In this document: positions 17,602-26,206 of the stretch, in pieces
How positions within the stretch are numbered: position 1 is the first letter of the stretch
How the letters are laid out: each line of letters opens with the position of its first letter
Source: Laspinema palackyanum D2a
GTDB taxonomy: Bacteria > Cyanobacteriota > Cyanobacteriia > Cyanobacteriales > Laspinemataceae
Length of the DNA stretch: 49,045 nucleotides
NCBI GenBank assembly: GCA_025370845.1
Contig: JAMXFF010000008.1
Coordinates: 124,913-173,957, forward strand
Direction: 5' to 3'
The notes under the pieces: generated by a model
What the model saw: the letters and a program-made list of their open reading frames with translations, nothing else
Databases searched by the model: none
What the model was told of the DNA's origin: nothing
Position numbers and translations under genes: made by a program

Positions 17602-18414
17602 ATGACTCATTCCATTGCCGCTCCTCCCACTACAAGAGCGATCGAAGTATTTTCTGGTATTCAAGGCGAAGGATTGAATGTGGGGACTCGTCAAATTTTC
17701 ATTCGCTTTGGCGGATGCGATTTGCGCTGCAACTATTGCGATAGCGCCCATACTTGGACGGCACCGGATACCTGTCGGATTGAAAAAACTCCCGGCGATC
17801 GCGATTTTGAAATTCACCCCAACCCCGTCCCCCTGCCGCTGTTTCTGGACTGGATCGATCGCCAAAATCAACCGCGTTTACATGACAGCATCAGTTTAAC
17901 CGGCGGTGAACCCTTACTCCATACCCCCTTTTTGGAAGAATTTCTGCCTCCACTCAAACAACGAACCGGGTTACCTCTGTATTTGGAAACCGGGGGTCAT
18001 CGTCCCCAACAGTTGCAGAGGATTTTGCCGCATTTGGATCTGGTGGGAATGGATATCAAATTGCCGAGTGTTAGTGGGGAAACCCATTGGCAAGCGCATC
18101 AGGAATTTTTGAGCCTCTGTTGTGCCGCCGGAGTGGAGGTGTTTGTAAAAATTATTGTTTCCGATGACACTTTAGAGACGGAGTTGGAACAGGCGGCGCA
18201 ATTAGTGGCGGGGATTAACCCCAAGGTGACGGTGTTTTTGCAACCTGTGACGCCACTGAGTGCAGGAGAAACGGCGAACTTTGGCGATCGCCCCACCCCT
18301 GCCATAAAATCACCAGCACCCACAAAGGTGCTGGCGTGGCAAGGGATGATGAAACGGTGGCTCCAACCCGTGCGAGTGGTCCCACAAACCCATAAAATGT
18401 TGGGTCAGTTGTAG
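17602..18414 (+). CDS. queE: 7-carboxy-7-deazaguanine synthase
   Basis: Radical SAM enzyme that contracts 6-carboxy-tetrahydropterin to 7-carboxy-7-deazaguanine, the deazapurine step on the way to preQ0 and queuosine. The cluster motif is Cys39-x3-Cys43-x2-Cys46 (GGCDLRCNYCD), preceded by the family's EVFSGIQGEGLNVG (15-28). LTGGEPLL and LYLETGGH are typical SAM/substrate strands, and FLQPVTP lies near the C-terminus. At 270 residues it is slightly long because of a proline-rich insert (about 225-242) before the last helix. ATG 17602 is preferred over the in-frame TTG at 17596. Other que genes are not in the window. Confidence 0.93.
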   Translation: MTHSIAAPPTTRAIEVFSGIQGEGLNVGTRQIFIRFGGCDLRCNYCDSAHTWTAPDTCRIEKTPGDRDFEIHPNPVPLPLFLDWIDRQNQPRLHDSISLTGGEPLLHTPFLEEFLPPLKQRTGLPLYLETGGHRPQQLQRILPHLDLVGMDIKLPSVSGETHWQAHQEFLSLCCAAGVEVFVKIIVSDDTLETELEQAAQLVAGINPKVTVFLQPVTPLSAGETANFGDRPTPAIKSPAPTKVLAWQGMMKRWLQPVRVVPQTHKMLGQL

Positions 18415-18430
18415 AAGGGTGCGCTGGGAG

Positions 18431-19087
18431 TTAGTACACGCTTTCCGTATTCGTGGTTGTTTCCCGCGCCGCCTTAACCTTAGCTTTGGCTTTAGCAGCA
18501 CTACGTTTGAGAGCTTGCAACCGGGCTTCGTATTTGCTACGCTGCCGTTTTTTCGGGGTGAGTTCGACGAGGGTTTTTAGGGCGCTGCCGAGACTTTTGT
18601 AAGCATTGGGGAGAGAATAGCCAAAGCGCGTCGCAAGGGCGATCGCCTTTTCATCTGCCTCCATTGCTTCCTTTAAGGTGCGATCTCCATTGTTTTTCTG
18701 ATAGAGTCGGTATCCCGCCACGCCGCACAGAGAGAGTGCCAACAACAGCAGCAATCCATCCTGTACCCACAGTTCTCCCACTGCACCCCCTAACCCGATC
18801 GCCAGCGCCGCCATTTCCCATCCCTCTTTAGAAATGGTGTCGTTTTGGATGCGTGCTACTTCATGCCAAAACAGCAAGTTGCGCTGATCCAAGGCGAGTT
18901 GTTCCCACTTCACTAGGTCAATTTGGACTTCCACCTGATCGCTGCCAATTTCTTCACTGCGAACCAGGGGTGGATTCACTTCAATCGCTTTTTCCACCAT
19001 GACCCAGCTTTGCAATTCCGGCGGCAGTAAGCCTTTGAGCCGTCGGAGTTCTATCATGTCAGCTTTTGTCGTAGTATATGAGGTCAT
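18431..19087 (-). CDS. DUF3318 domain protein
   Basis: A 218-residue protein that I recognise as cyanobacterial DUF3318. The start is MTSYTTTKADMIELRRLKGL and the conserved core includes LLPPELQSWVMVEKA and DQRNLLFWHEVARIQND, the latter with an HEVAR motif. One membrane segment lies at about residues 105-124 (WVQDGLLLLLALSLCGVAGY). The C-terminal 60 residues are highly basic (KKRQRSKYEARLQALKRSAA). Function is unknown; HEVARIQ recalls a zincin-like helix but lacks a second histidine. It is convergent with queE, only 16 bases apart, with no obvious terminator between. Confidence 0.78.
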   Translation of the reverse strand: MTSYTTTKADMIELRRLKGLLPPELQSWVMVEKAIEVNPPLVRSEEIGSDQVEVQIDLVKWEQLALDQRNLLFWHEVARIQNDTISKEGWEMAALAIGLGGAVGELWVQDGLLLLLALSLCGVAGYRLYQKNNGDRTLKEAMEADEKAIALATRFGYSLPNAYKSLGSALKTLVELTPKKRQRSKYEARLQALKRSAAKAKAKVKAARETTTNTESVY

Positions 19088-19776
19088 TGCTCAAGCCGCT
19101 GAAAATTTGACACAAAAAACAGTTTATCTACTTGGATTGTAGCGATTTTTAGGCCATAAGCACCACCCCACTCCCCGTTGATTCGGTTTCCTGGGGCATC
19201 CATACCCCTCAAAAGGGTCCCCAAATGGCCGAGTTCCCGGTTTCATTCCTCGGGGGGTTGACAAATCCAACAACTTCTGTTAATAAAACGAAAATTTCCA
19301 GAACTAGAGCGTTATGCGTTTAATTTGCAAGAGTTAAAGTGTGGCAATTTTAGCAAAAGAGAGATTGTTAGGCTTCAATTATAAAACGTTCTCTTAGTTC
19401 GTAGTAACGACTTCAGTCGTTTCTTTTGTTCGTAGTAACGACTTCAGTCGTTTCTTTTGTTTGTAGTAACGCCTTCAGGCGTTATCCGAGTTTGTAGTAA
19501 CGACTTCAGTCGTTTCCGGGAGTTCATATTAATGGAAAAGAAGTAAATCATGAATTACTCCTAATTTATGATTTACTACGAACGGAGATAAGAGAACGAC
19601 TGAAGTCGTTACTACGAACGGAGATAAGAGAACGACTGAAGTCGTTACTACGAACGGAGATAAGAGAACGACTGAAGTCGTTACTACGAACGAAGAAAGA
19701 GAACGACTGAAGTCGTTACTACGAACGGAGATAAGAGAACGACTGAAGTCGTTACTACGAACTAAGAAAGATAGAT
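19088..19776. other. Non-coding gap with a large inverted repeat block
   Basis: The first 300 bases are upstream of the DUF3318 gene and hold its presumed promoter; no clear motif was identified. From 19393 the region is the palindrome array described separately, which stops 11 bases short of the end of the WD40 gene. No coding sequence is supported. Confidence 0.7.
19393..19766. repeat. Large inverted repeat of opposed palindrome arrays
   Basis: The left half (19393-19520) holds four units in the order GTTCGTAGTAACGACTTCAG; the right half (19580-19766) holds at least five in reverse order. The outermost 27 bp are exact inverses (19393-19419 and 19740-19766). The centre is a different palindrome, AGTAAATCAT paired with ATGATTTACT. 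One left unit has compensatory arm changes: AACGCCT-TC-AGGCGTT at 19468-19483. The block is immediately 3' of the WD40 gene. Confidence 0.88.
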
Positions 19777-22700
19777 TTATTCTGCTTGACAGAGGGAAGA
19801 TTGTAGGGTGTAGGTGACATAATCATGTAACCGATCGCAGGCGAGGGTTAAGAGTTTATCTAACTTCGACCGATCGCCCTCACCCTCTAAACTCTCTCGG
19901 GAAATATCGGCGATCGTCCATAGTTTCACCGTTTGGTCCCAACTGGCAGAGGCTAAAATCTGACTATCTGGACTAAAACTCCCCCCAGCAATTCGGTTTT
20001 GATGTCCTTCTAGGGTGGTTAACAGGCGACCGTTGCGACTCCAAATTTTAACGGTGCGATCGTCACTGGCGGAGGCTAAAATTTTGCCATCGGATGAAAA
20101 ACTCACCCATAACACTTTATCCCGATGTCCTTCTAGGGTGTTTAATAGTTCTCCAGTCCGACTCCAAATTTTAACCGTATTGTCATCGCTGGCGGTGGCG
20201 ATCGCCGCTTCATCGGGAGAAAAACTCACGCTATTCACTTCATCCAAATGTCCCTCTAAGGTAGCAGCTAAATTAAAGCTATTGCTATCCCACAATTTCA
20301 CGGTTTTGTCTGCACTGGTGGAGGCAATTAGCGTCCCTTTTGGACTGAATTTCACCTCAAATACTCGTCCTTGATGGCCGGTTAAAGTTGCCAGAAGACT
20401 GCCGTTTTGATTCCAGACTTTGACGGTACTATCCCAACTACCAGAAACCAGGCGATCGCCCTCGGGAGAAAAATTCACACTATGCACTAGATCCGAATGT
20501 CCCCGCAGGGTCTGCAAAACCGTCCCCTGCCGGTCCCAAAGTTTGACCGTTTTATCCCGACTGGCCGAGGCGATCGCCTCTCCATCGGGAGAAAATGCCA
20601 CCCCCTGTACCCAATCCCTATGTCCTCGCAGGGTTTGCACAACAGTCCCGTTTCGTTGCCACAATTGCACCGTGTTATCCCGACTCCCCGAGGCCAAAAT
20701 CTCGCCATCGGGGGAAAAACTCACCATATTCACCAAATCCCGATGTCCCTGAAACACCTCAATTAACCGAATTTCAGGATTCCATAACATTGTTGTATTA
20801 TCCCCACTTGCCGAGGCCAAGGTTTTGCCGTCGGGGGACCAGGCAATATCCCAGACGGCAGCACTATGGGCCGTTAAAGTCTTCAGCAGGGTCCTATCAT
20901 AGACACTCCAGAGTTTAACGCTGTGGTCCTCACTCGCGGTCCCCAGCAGATGACCATCGGGGGACCAAATGACCCGAGTTACCACATTATCATGAGCTTT
21001 GAAGGAGGTGAGTAATTCTCCCTCCCGAGTCCAAAGTTTGACCCTCCCATCGCCACTCGCAGTCGCCAAAGTTTGACCATCGGGAGCAAAATTCACCGTA
21101 GAAACACCGCTTTGATGTCCGGTTAATGTTGTTAATAATTCCCCTTGTCCTTGGGAATTAATTTTCCAAAGTTTTACTTGATTGTCATAACTGGCCGTCC
21201 CCAGAATTTCCCCATCGGGAGAGAAACTAACATCGGAGATTTCTTGGGTATGGGCGGTGATAGTTTGCAGGAGGGTGGGTGGGGTTTGGGAGTTCGGTTC
21301 GATGCGCCAAATTTTAGCAGTTTTATCCTTACTCCCCGTGACAAGTAAGTTACCTTGAGGACTGAAAGTCACGGCAAAAATACTCCCTTGATGTCCAGAG
21401 AGAGTATGACGAAGAGTGCCATCCATTCCCCACAATTTGACGCTGTGATTGGCGTTTGCTGTGGCAAGGGTTTGTCCGTCCGGGGAAAATCCCAGTCCAT
21501 AAACGCGATCGCCATGTTCTAAGGTATGCAGTAATTCCCCTTGCGCTGTCCACAAAATTACCGTACCATCAGCGCTGGCGGTAGCAATGGTTTCTCCGTT
21601 GGGAGACCAAGCAACATCCCACACCCATCCGCGATGCCGATTTAAACTGTTCCTTTCTTGAAGATTGGCTAAAATAGTTTCTAAATTAACTACTGCCGGG
21701 GCTATTAATTCCGAAGTTGCCCAATTGGATTGTAATTTTTGACCCGCCCGAATTGCATTAACTAACGCTTCCAGTTTTTCATTGGAAGAATTCTGAATTT
21801 TAGAGGCAGAATTTAGGGCTTTAATTTCCGCAATTTCAGCTTGTCTTTTTTGGGAATTTGCCCAGGCAATAATGGTGATGGAAAGGAGGGAAACCGCGCA
21901 GAGTCCGACTAATCCAAAGGTAATCACCCGTTGGGCTTTTTGGTAGGCTGTATCTAAGATTTGTTTTGCTTTTCGTTCTGCTTCTAAGGTAATTTCGGTT
22001 TCAAGTTTTGCTAATTCTAGGGATTTTTTCTCGCTGTTTTGACTAGCGGAGAGAAACTGGTAGTCGCGATCGCCTAAACTTTTATCAGTAGCCCAGTTTA
22101 GGGCATCCTGTAACGCCTGTCCCCGCAATAAGCGGGAGGAATCTTCCCCGCCACTCTCCCACCAAGCGGCGATCGCCTCGGAATAGGGACGCAAATTTGC
22201 CAACTGGTTCTCAATCCAATCGGCATTAAAAATATGTTGATAAATACGGTTAAATACGGTTAAATTGCCCTGGTGTTTGACGACTAACCCCGAGAGGCGC
22301 AGTTGAGTTTGTTCCGGACTATTATCCGCTGGATAACCTTCGGGGTGGGCTGTTAATATCTTTTGATATAATCCCAATCGTCGCGGGGTGCGTTTTTCAT
22401 CACAAAGGAGGCGATCGCGAATTGTTTTTAAATGGTCAGGTTCATCCTGGGATTCCCAATTGTCCAACAGATAGGTTTTAACTAATGCCCCTACATCCGG
22501 TCGAGAATTATGGGCTTTATCCACCACCATTTTACATAATTTTTGGGTTAAAAACGGTTGCCCTCCGGTCCAATCTAAGATGTCAGATAAAACACTTTCC
22601 GGATCCGTAAACTGCTGAGACAATCCGGGGATTAATGCCGGTTTGGCTTCTGCTAAAGTAAACCCATGTAAGGCAATAGCTTGTCCAATATTAAACGGAG

Positions 22701-23277
22701 TGCGCTGTTTTTCGGCGATTAAATCAGAGGGGGTGGCGACTCCTAATAAACAGAATGTCAGACGATTGTAAGGGGGATGATGCGCCCGTTGATTGTAACA
22801 AGCACGAATAAAGGCAAAAAAATCATCGGTGGGAAAATTTAAACTGAGAATACTGTCAATTTCATCAATAAAAATGACAATTGTTCCCGGAATTTGCACC
22901 AACACCACAGTTTCGATAAATTCCCGAAATCGACCCAGGGGAGATAACCACTCGCGATCGCGCCACCAAAACCCCAGATTCACCTCAAGTTGCAAATCCA
23001 GGGTCAGACTGCGAAGCATATTCGCATACCACTGAGTTGAAGTCCCCTGCTGGATATTGTCCATCGAGATATCAATCACACTACAGGCAACCCCCGCTTG
23101 TTTTAACTGCCGCATCACCTGCACTCGCAAACTGGATTTGCCCGTTTGTCGCGAATTCAATACATAACAAAACTGGCCTGATTTTAATCCGTCATATAGC
23201 TCAAAATCTGCCTTTCTTTTGACATAAGTCGGCGCATTTTCAGGTAAGGTCCCAGAGAAAATATAGGAGTCTGTCAT
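19777..23277 (-). CDS. AAA-like (AAA_35) ATPase with transmembrane segment and 14 WD40 repeats
   Basis: A 1166-residue multidomain protein. Residues 1-350 form an AAA-like NTPase of the AAA_35 family: P-loop NSRQTGKSSL (41-50), with Asn in place of the usual first Gly, and Walker B VIFIDEIDSIL. A helical linker includes one membrane helix (about 468-490, FGLVGLCAVSLLSITIIAWA). From about residue 550 I count 14 WD40 units, each with a GH- or AH-type start and FSPDG---ASAS-D-TVKLW, enough for two seven-blade propellers. This is a typical cyanobacterial signalling or scaffold architecture, perhaps sensing ligand through the propellers. A second AAA_35 gene lies just upstream on the same strand. 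The cellular role is unknown. Confidence 0.9.
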   Translation of the reverse strand: MTDSYIFSGTLPENAPTYVKRKADFELYDGLKSGQFCYVLNSRQTGKSSLRVQVMRQLKQAGVACSVIDISMDNIQQGTSTQWYANMLRSLTLDLQLEVNLGFWWRDREWLSPLGRFREFIETVVLVQIPGTIVIFIDEIDSILSLNFPTDDFFAFIRACYNQRAHHPPYNRLTFCLLGVATPSDLIAEKQRTPFNIGQAIALHGFTLAEAKPALIPGLSQQFTDPESVLSDILDWTGGQPFLTQKLCKMVVDKAHNSRPDVGALVKTYLLDNWESQDEPDHLKTIRDRLLCDEKRTPRRLGLYQKILTAHPEGYPADNSPEQTQLRLSGLVVKHQGNLTVFNRIYQHIFNADWIENQLANLRPYSEAIAAWWESGGEDSSRLLRGQALQDALNWATDKSLGDRDYQFLSASQNSEKKSLELAKLETEITLEAERKAKQILDTAYQKAQRVITFGLVGLCAVSLLSITIIAWANSQKRQAEIAEIKALNSASKIQNSSNEKLEALVNAIRAGQKLQSNWATSELIAPAVVNLETILANLQERNSLNRHRGWVWDVAWSPNGETIATASADGTVILWTAQGELLHTLEHGDRVYGLGFSPDGQTLATANANHSVKLWGMDGTLRHTLSGHQGSIFAVTFSPQGNLLVTGSKDKTAKIWRIEPNSQTPPTLLQTITAHTQEISDVSFSPDGEILGTASYDNQVKLWKINSQGQGELLTTLTGHQSGVSTVNFAPDGQTLATASGDGRVKLWTREGELLTSFKAHDNVVTRVIWSPDGHLLGTASEDHSVKLWSVYDRTLLKTLTAHSAAVWDIAWSPDGKTLASASGDNTTMLWNPEIRLIEVFQGHRDLVNMVSFSPDGEILASGSRDNTVQLWQRNGTVVQTLRGHRDWVQGVAFSPDGEAIASASRDKTVKLWDRQGTVLQTLRGHSDLVHSVNFSPEGDRLVSGSWDSTVKVWNQNGSLLATLTGHQGRVFEVKFSPKGTLIASTSADKTVKLWDSNSFNLAATLEGHLDEVNSVSFSPDEAAIATASDDNTVKIWSRTGELLNTLEGHRDKVLWVSFSSDGKILASASDDRTVKIWSRNGRLLTTLEGHQNRIAGGSFSPDSQILASASWDQTVKLWTIADISRESLEGEGDRSKLDKLLTLACDRLHDYVTYTLQSSLCQAE

Positions 23278-23309
23278 GATTGATTTACCAGTTTAAATTG
23301 GGATTAAAT

Positions 23310-23452
23310 GGGGAGGACCCCCCCTAACCCCCCCTTGCTAAGGGGGGGGACTAGAATTGGGATTAAGATGATTTGCCTTACCTTACTATTTAAGTCCACT
23401 TCCGGTCCCCTCCCCTTAGCAAGGGGAGGGCTAGGGTGGGGTTCCCTCCGAT
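23310..23452. repeat. MITE-like palindromic element between the two AAA genes
   Basis: Two diverged inverted arms of about 45 bp flank a short core. Each arm holds a hairpin of CCTCCCCTT-(G/A)-GCAAGGGGAGG type: CCCCCCCTTGCTAAGGGGGGG near 23324-23348 and its inverse near 23408-23430, followed by GGGCTAGGGTGGGG. A closely related and longer copy lies at 44912-45277. The element separates the WD40 gene from the upstream AAA gene and lies in the spacer that would be transcribed between them. Confidence 0.75.
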
Positions 23453-23502
23453 TGTCGAAGGTGGCGATTTTTGATTTCATGCAAGAAGCATTCAAAATAT
23501 TA

Positions 23503-24900
23503 TTAATTGACCGCCAAACGCACCGAAAAATACTGTCTATATAGCTCAAACCTCGGGGTAACATTATTATCATGTAACTGAACCAATCCCATGCTATATA
23601 ACTTAAAAGCCCGTTCAGAAGGAATTTTAACCGGCTTATTTGCCATCACCACATCACGAAAGGCTGCTGCCAATTCTGGATGGTGTTGGAGATTCCATAA
23701 ATGTTGGCGGAGATGGTCACTAAATGGCCCTGCTTCTGTTGCCGCAACCTGGGAAAATTGCTCTAACGTCATGGGGTGACGACATAAAAAATCGAGGGAT
23801 TTTCGGATTAAATAGGGATGTCCCCCGATCGCACTCATCAAATGCCGAACTTCTCCCTCGCTGTCCCAGTTTAAGCCATACCGTTGGGCTAGATCCTGCA
23901 CCTGTAAGGCTGTAAATTCCGGTAAGGGAAAGACAGCGCCCACGTTGGCAAGGGGAGAATGATTGATGTCTAGGGCGCTATAAACTTCGGTAGAATGCAC
24001 CACAATTAATCGCAATTGTTTCCAGATATCACCCCGGCGATCGCTGCGTCTGGCGATGTCATACCAGGCGCGCAGTAATCGACAAAAATCGTTCGCAATT
24101 TCCGGATGTTCAAATACAACATCAACTTTGTCTAAAGCTAAGACTAAGGGGGTTGCTAATTTAGATAAAATATACTCCTCAAAATAAACGGTGCAATTAT
24201 TATTACAGCCAAAAATATCGTCCCAATAGTTTGATAATTGATTGGGTAATCCCGATAATTGACCCACGCTGGCGCAAAACCACTGCAAGAAGGTCCGCAG
24301 ATCCGCAAATACGGTACTATCAGCTAGGTCAAAACTTAACGTAACGGTGTGATAGTTGGCAGTTCTAGCCACTTCTAAGATGCGATCGAGTAGGGAGGTT
24401 TTGCCCATTTGTTGGGGTGCTTTAATCCGAATTAATGCCCCCGGTTGTGCGATCGCCACTTGACATCGAGTTTCTATCGGTGGACGGTGAACATAAAACC
24501 GTGAGTCTAAGGGAACCGAACCTTCTGAACAGTCTAGTATAGGTCCTTTGAGCGTTTCTGAGGTCACCCAACCCTCGGTTTTCAGCAACAACTCTCCTCC
24601 CGCTTGGGAATTGTTTAAGGTGGCTTTCCAATGTCGTTCTAACGCCGTTTTAAAGTTTTTCTTACTGACTTTTTCCCCTAATGAATCCGACAAGCGTTGC
24701 CAGAAATCTTTGCCAACCATCCGGTGTAAATAATTGGCTGCATATTCCGTATTTTCCGCAATCTCTTCATAAGTTTTATCTTGCCAAGCACCCCGGAAAA
24801 TCATCATTTCGATATCGGTGATATGCTTTCCCGTCTTGGCAAAAATTACTCGATCGGCTATTTTGAATGCTTCTTCAAAATTGATAGGAGTTTCCTGCAT
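23503..24900 (-). CDS. AAA-like (AAA_35) ATPase with vMAP-type N-terminal helical domain
   Basis: A 465-residue protein. Residues 1-90 look like the vWA-MoxR-associated (vMAP) N-terminal helix-turn-helix domain seen at the start of cyanobacterial signalling NTPases (FEEAFKIADRVIFAKTGKHI, then RGAWQDKTYEEIAE and YLHRMVGKDFWQRLSDSLGE). An AAA_35 NTPase follows: entry motif LDSRFYVHRPPIE, P-loop IKAPQQMGKTSLLDRIL (159-175) and Walker B LVLALDKVDVVFE. No C-terminal effector or sensor domain is present. It is co-directional with the WD40-AAA gene, 225 bases away, and the two may interact because they share the ATPase type. Function unknown. Confidence 0.85.
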   Translation of the reverse strand: MQETPINFEEAFKIADRVIFAKTGKHITDIEMMIFRGAWQDKTYEEIAENTEYAANYLHRMVGKDFWQRLSDSLGEKVSKKNFKTALERHWKATLNNSQAGGELLLKTEGWVTSETLKGPILDCSEGSVPLDSRFYVHRPPIETRCQVAIAQPGALIRIKAPQQMGKTSLLDRILEVARTANYHTVTLSFDLADSTVFADLRTFLQWFCASVGQLSGLPNQLSNYWDDIFGCNNNCTVYFEEYILSKLATPLVLALDKVDVVFEHPEIANDFCRLLRAWYDIARRSDRRGDIWKQLRLIVVHSTEVYSALDINHSPLANVGAVFPLPEFTALQVQDLAQRYGLNWDSEGEVRHLMSAIGGHPYLIRKSLDFLCRHPMTLEQFSQVAATEAGPFSDHLRQHLWNLQHHPELAAAFRDVVMANKPVKIPSERAFKLYSMGLVQLHDNNVTPRFELYRQYFSVRLAVN

Positions 24901-25304
24901 AAAGCTTAAAGTTTTAATAAAGAGAACGGGAAAATCCGGGATAATAACTATTAATTGGTATTATATCAGGTTGCTGTGGTAGCCTAGGGCCCATAGCAAG
25001 GAGGAGTCGGGACACAGAAACCCGGAATTTCTCAAAATTTCATGACAGGGGGTAAAAGGTAACGAATGAGTAATGGACAATTGTCAATGGACAACCTGAG
25101 TAATCCTAGAATCTCCCGGAGGAGTTGGAAAAATTTTTTTTCTGTCCGGATTTGCTAGGTCAGGAAAAGTAATAAAAAGTCATCAGCGATCGCCGTCCCA
25201 GGAGCCAATTGTCAAGATTTCCTGACTTTTGGGCATTTCCTAGGTCATAAAAGGTATCGGCGATCGCGGATACTATCATATACAGTACACCTGGGAGGGT
25301 GCTG
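24901..25304. promoter_or_regulatory. Divergent intergenic region
   Basis: About 400 bases between the divergent vMAP-AAA gene and the small hypothetical gene. It contains a short repetition of TGGACAA around 25074-25092 (GGACAATTGTC is itself palindromic). No confident promoter hexamers, protein gene or RNA gene were found. Confidence 0.35.
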
Positions 25305-25685
25305 ATGTATTACGCTTACCTCACTGTCCCAAATCACGAGTTTGAAGAACTGTTCCCCCAGGGAGTGCCTACCTATGGGTTCACCCCGGATGATTTCATA
25401 GAAATTTATGATGGATGCACCGGCGAGTTGATGGATATCGAACCGGCCTTTCGCGTGAACCGCGCCGGGTTGACCTGGGACCAAGAACTCGCTCTCTTCC
25501 AAGAATACACTGCAATGATGAACGATCCTCTCTTTGTCCAAGGAATGTTTAGATTGTTGGACAGTGGTTGGTTTACCATTTCCGAGTCCCAGGTTCAATC
25601 TGTTGTATGGCGCGATCGCGAAGAAATTTTTTGCTTTCAATATAATAAAACCAAAACAATGGATGCCAATCCCTTATTGACTTAG
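25305..25685 (+). CDS. Hypothetical protein, 126 residues
   Basis: ATG 25305 has a good Shine-Dalgarno (GGGAGGG, 6 bases upstream). An in-frame GTG at 25299 overlaps that site and is less likely. The protein is acidic and aromatic-rich (MYYAYLTVPNHEFEELFPQG, DDFIEIYDGCTGELMDIEPA), without signal peptide or membrane segment. I do not recognise a family. A HIP1 site (GCGATCGC) within the frame and normal codon use argue that it is a real gene. It stands alone between non-coding stretches. Confidence 0.6.
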   Translation: MYYAYLTVPNHEFEELFPQGVPTYGFTPDDFIEIYDGCTGELMDIEPAFRVNRAGLTWDQELALFQEYTAMMNDPLFVQGMFRLLDSGWFTISESQVQSVVWRDREEIFCFQYNKTKTMDANPLLT

Positions 25686-26206
25686 CGTTGTGTTCATTCA
25701 ATGCCATATCCATTGTTCCCCTATCTCTCCAGACCAGCGGGTGAGATGAGGAATTTTTTCTTAAGTAAAATGTACCCAGGGAAAGGGATTGGCTTAGGGC
25801 CGTGGGTTCTGGGTAAACTCCCGAACCGTTTAAACGCTTGCTAATCCGAACCATAGAGACCCTCTTGTTGCTCGTTCCTTTTCATTTATGCTTATTCACA
25901 ATAACAGAAGTGAAACCGGTTAGGAGACTGGGTTCTGGGCCAGTTTATGAACTGTCTGAAGCGGCGATCGCCTTTTGGTGCTTGATCGGCTTTAATAAAT
26001 TTATAGACAAATTACTGAGTCAAATTCTCCATATTTTAAGGACATTGAGGGCCAATAATACCTCACTGAACCGCTTAAATTTTATAGAAGGTTGATAAAC
26101 CCGACACTTTCCAATAGCCAGGGGGTTGCCTCATTAAATCTCTTCGGTATAATTAATATCAAAGCTCAACCCCCGTTTAAAATTTCATTCAAAGAAAGGA
26201 AATTCA
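25686..26206. promoter_or_regulatory. Intergenic region upstream of the oxygenase cluster
   Basis: About 520 bases. An 85-codon frame at 25838-26095 lacks a ribosome-binding site and any conserved motif, so I do not call it a gene. The last 90 bases contain the cluster promoter listed separately. No repeats of the CTGAAG family are present. Confidence 0.45.
26126..26153 (+). promoter_or_regulatory. Sigma70-type promoter of the oxygenase cluster
   Basis: A perfect -10 hexamer TATAAT (26148-26153) lies 16 bases after TTGCCT (26126-26131), a 4-of-6 match to the -35 consensus. Transcription would start near 26160, about 47 bases before the first Rieske gene, which has an AAAGGAAA Shine-Dalgarno. 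The motifs are seen; promoter activity is inferred. Confidence 0.55.

Noticed and set aside
18311-18332. Hairpin CCAGCACC...GGTGCTGG inside queE as a terminator
   Set aside because: It is inside the coding frame, without a T-run, and encodes a plausible proline-rich insert.
25838-26095. 85-codon plus-strand frame before the oxygenase cluster
   Set aside because: No ribosome-binding site, no domain, and it would overlap the approach to the cluster promoter.
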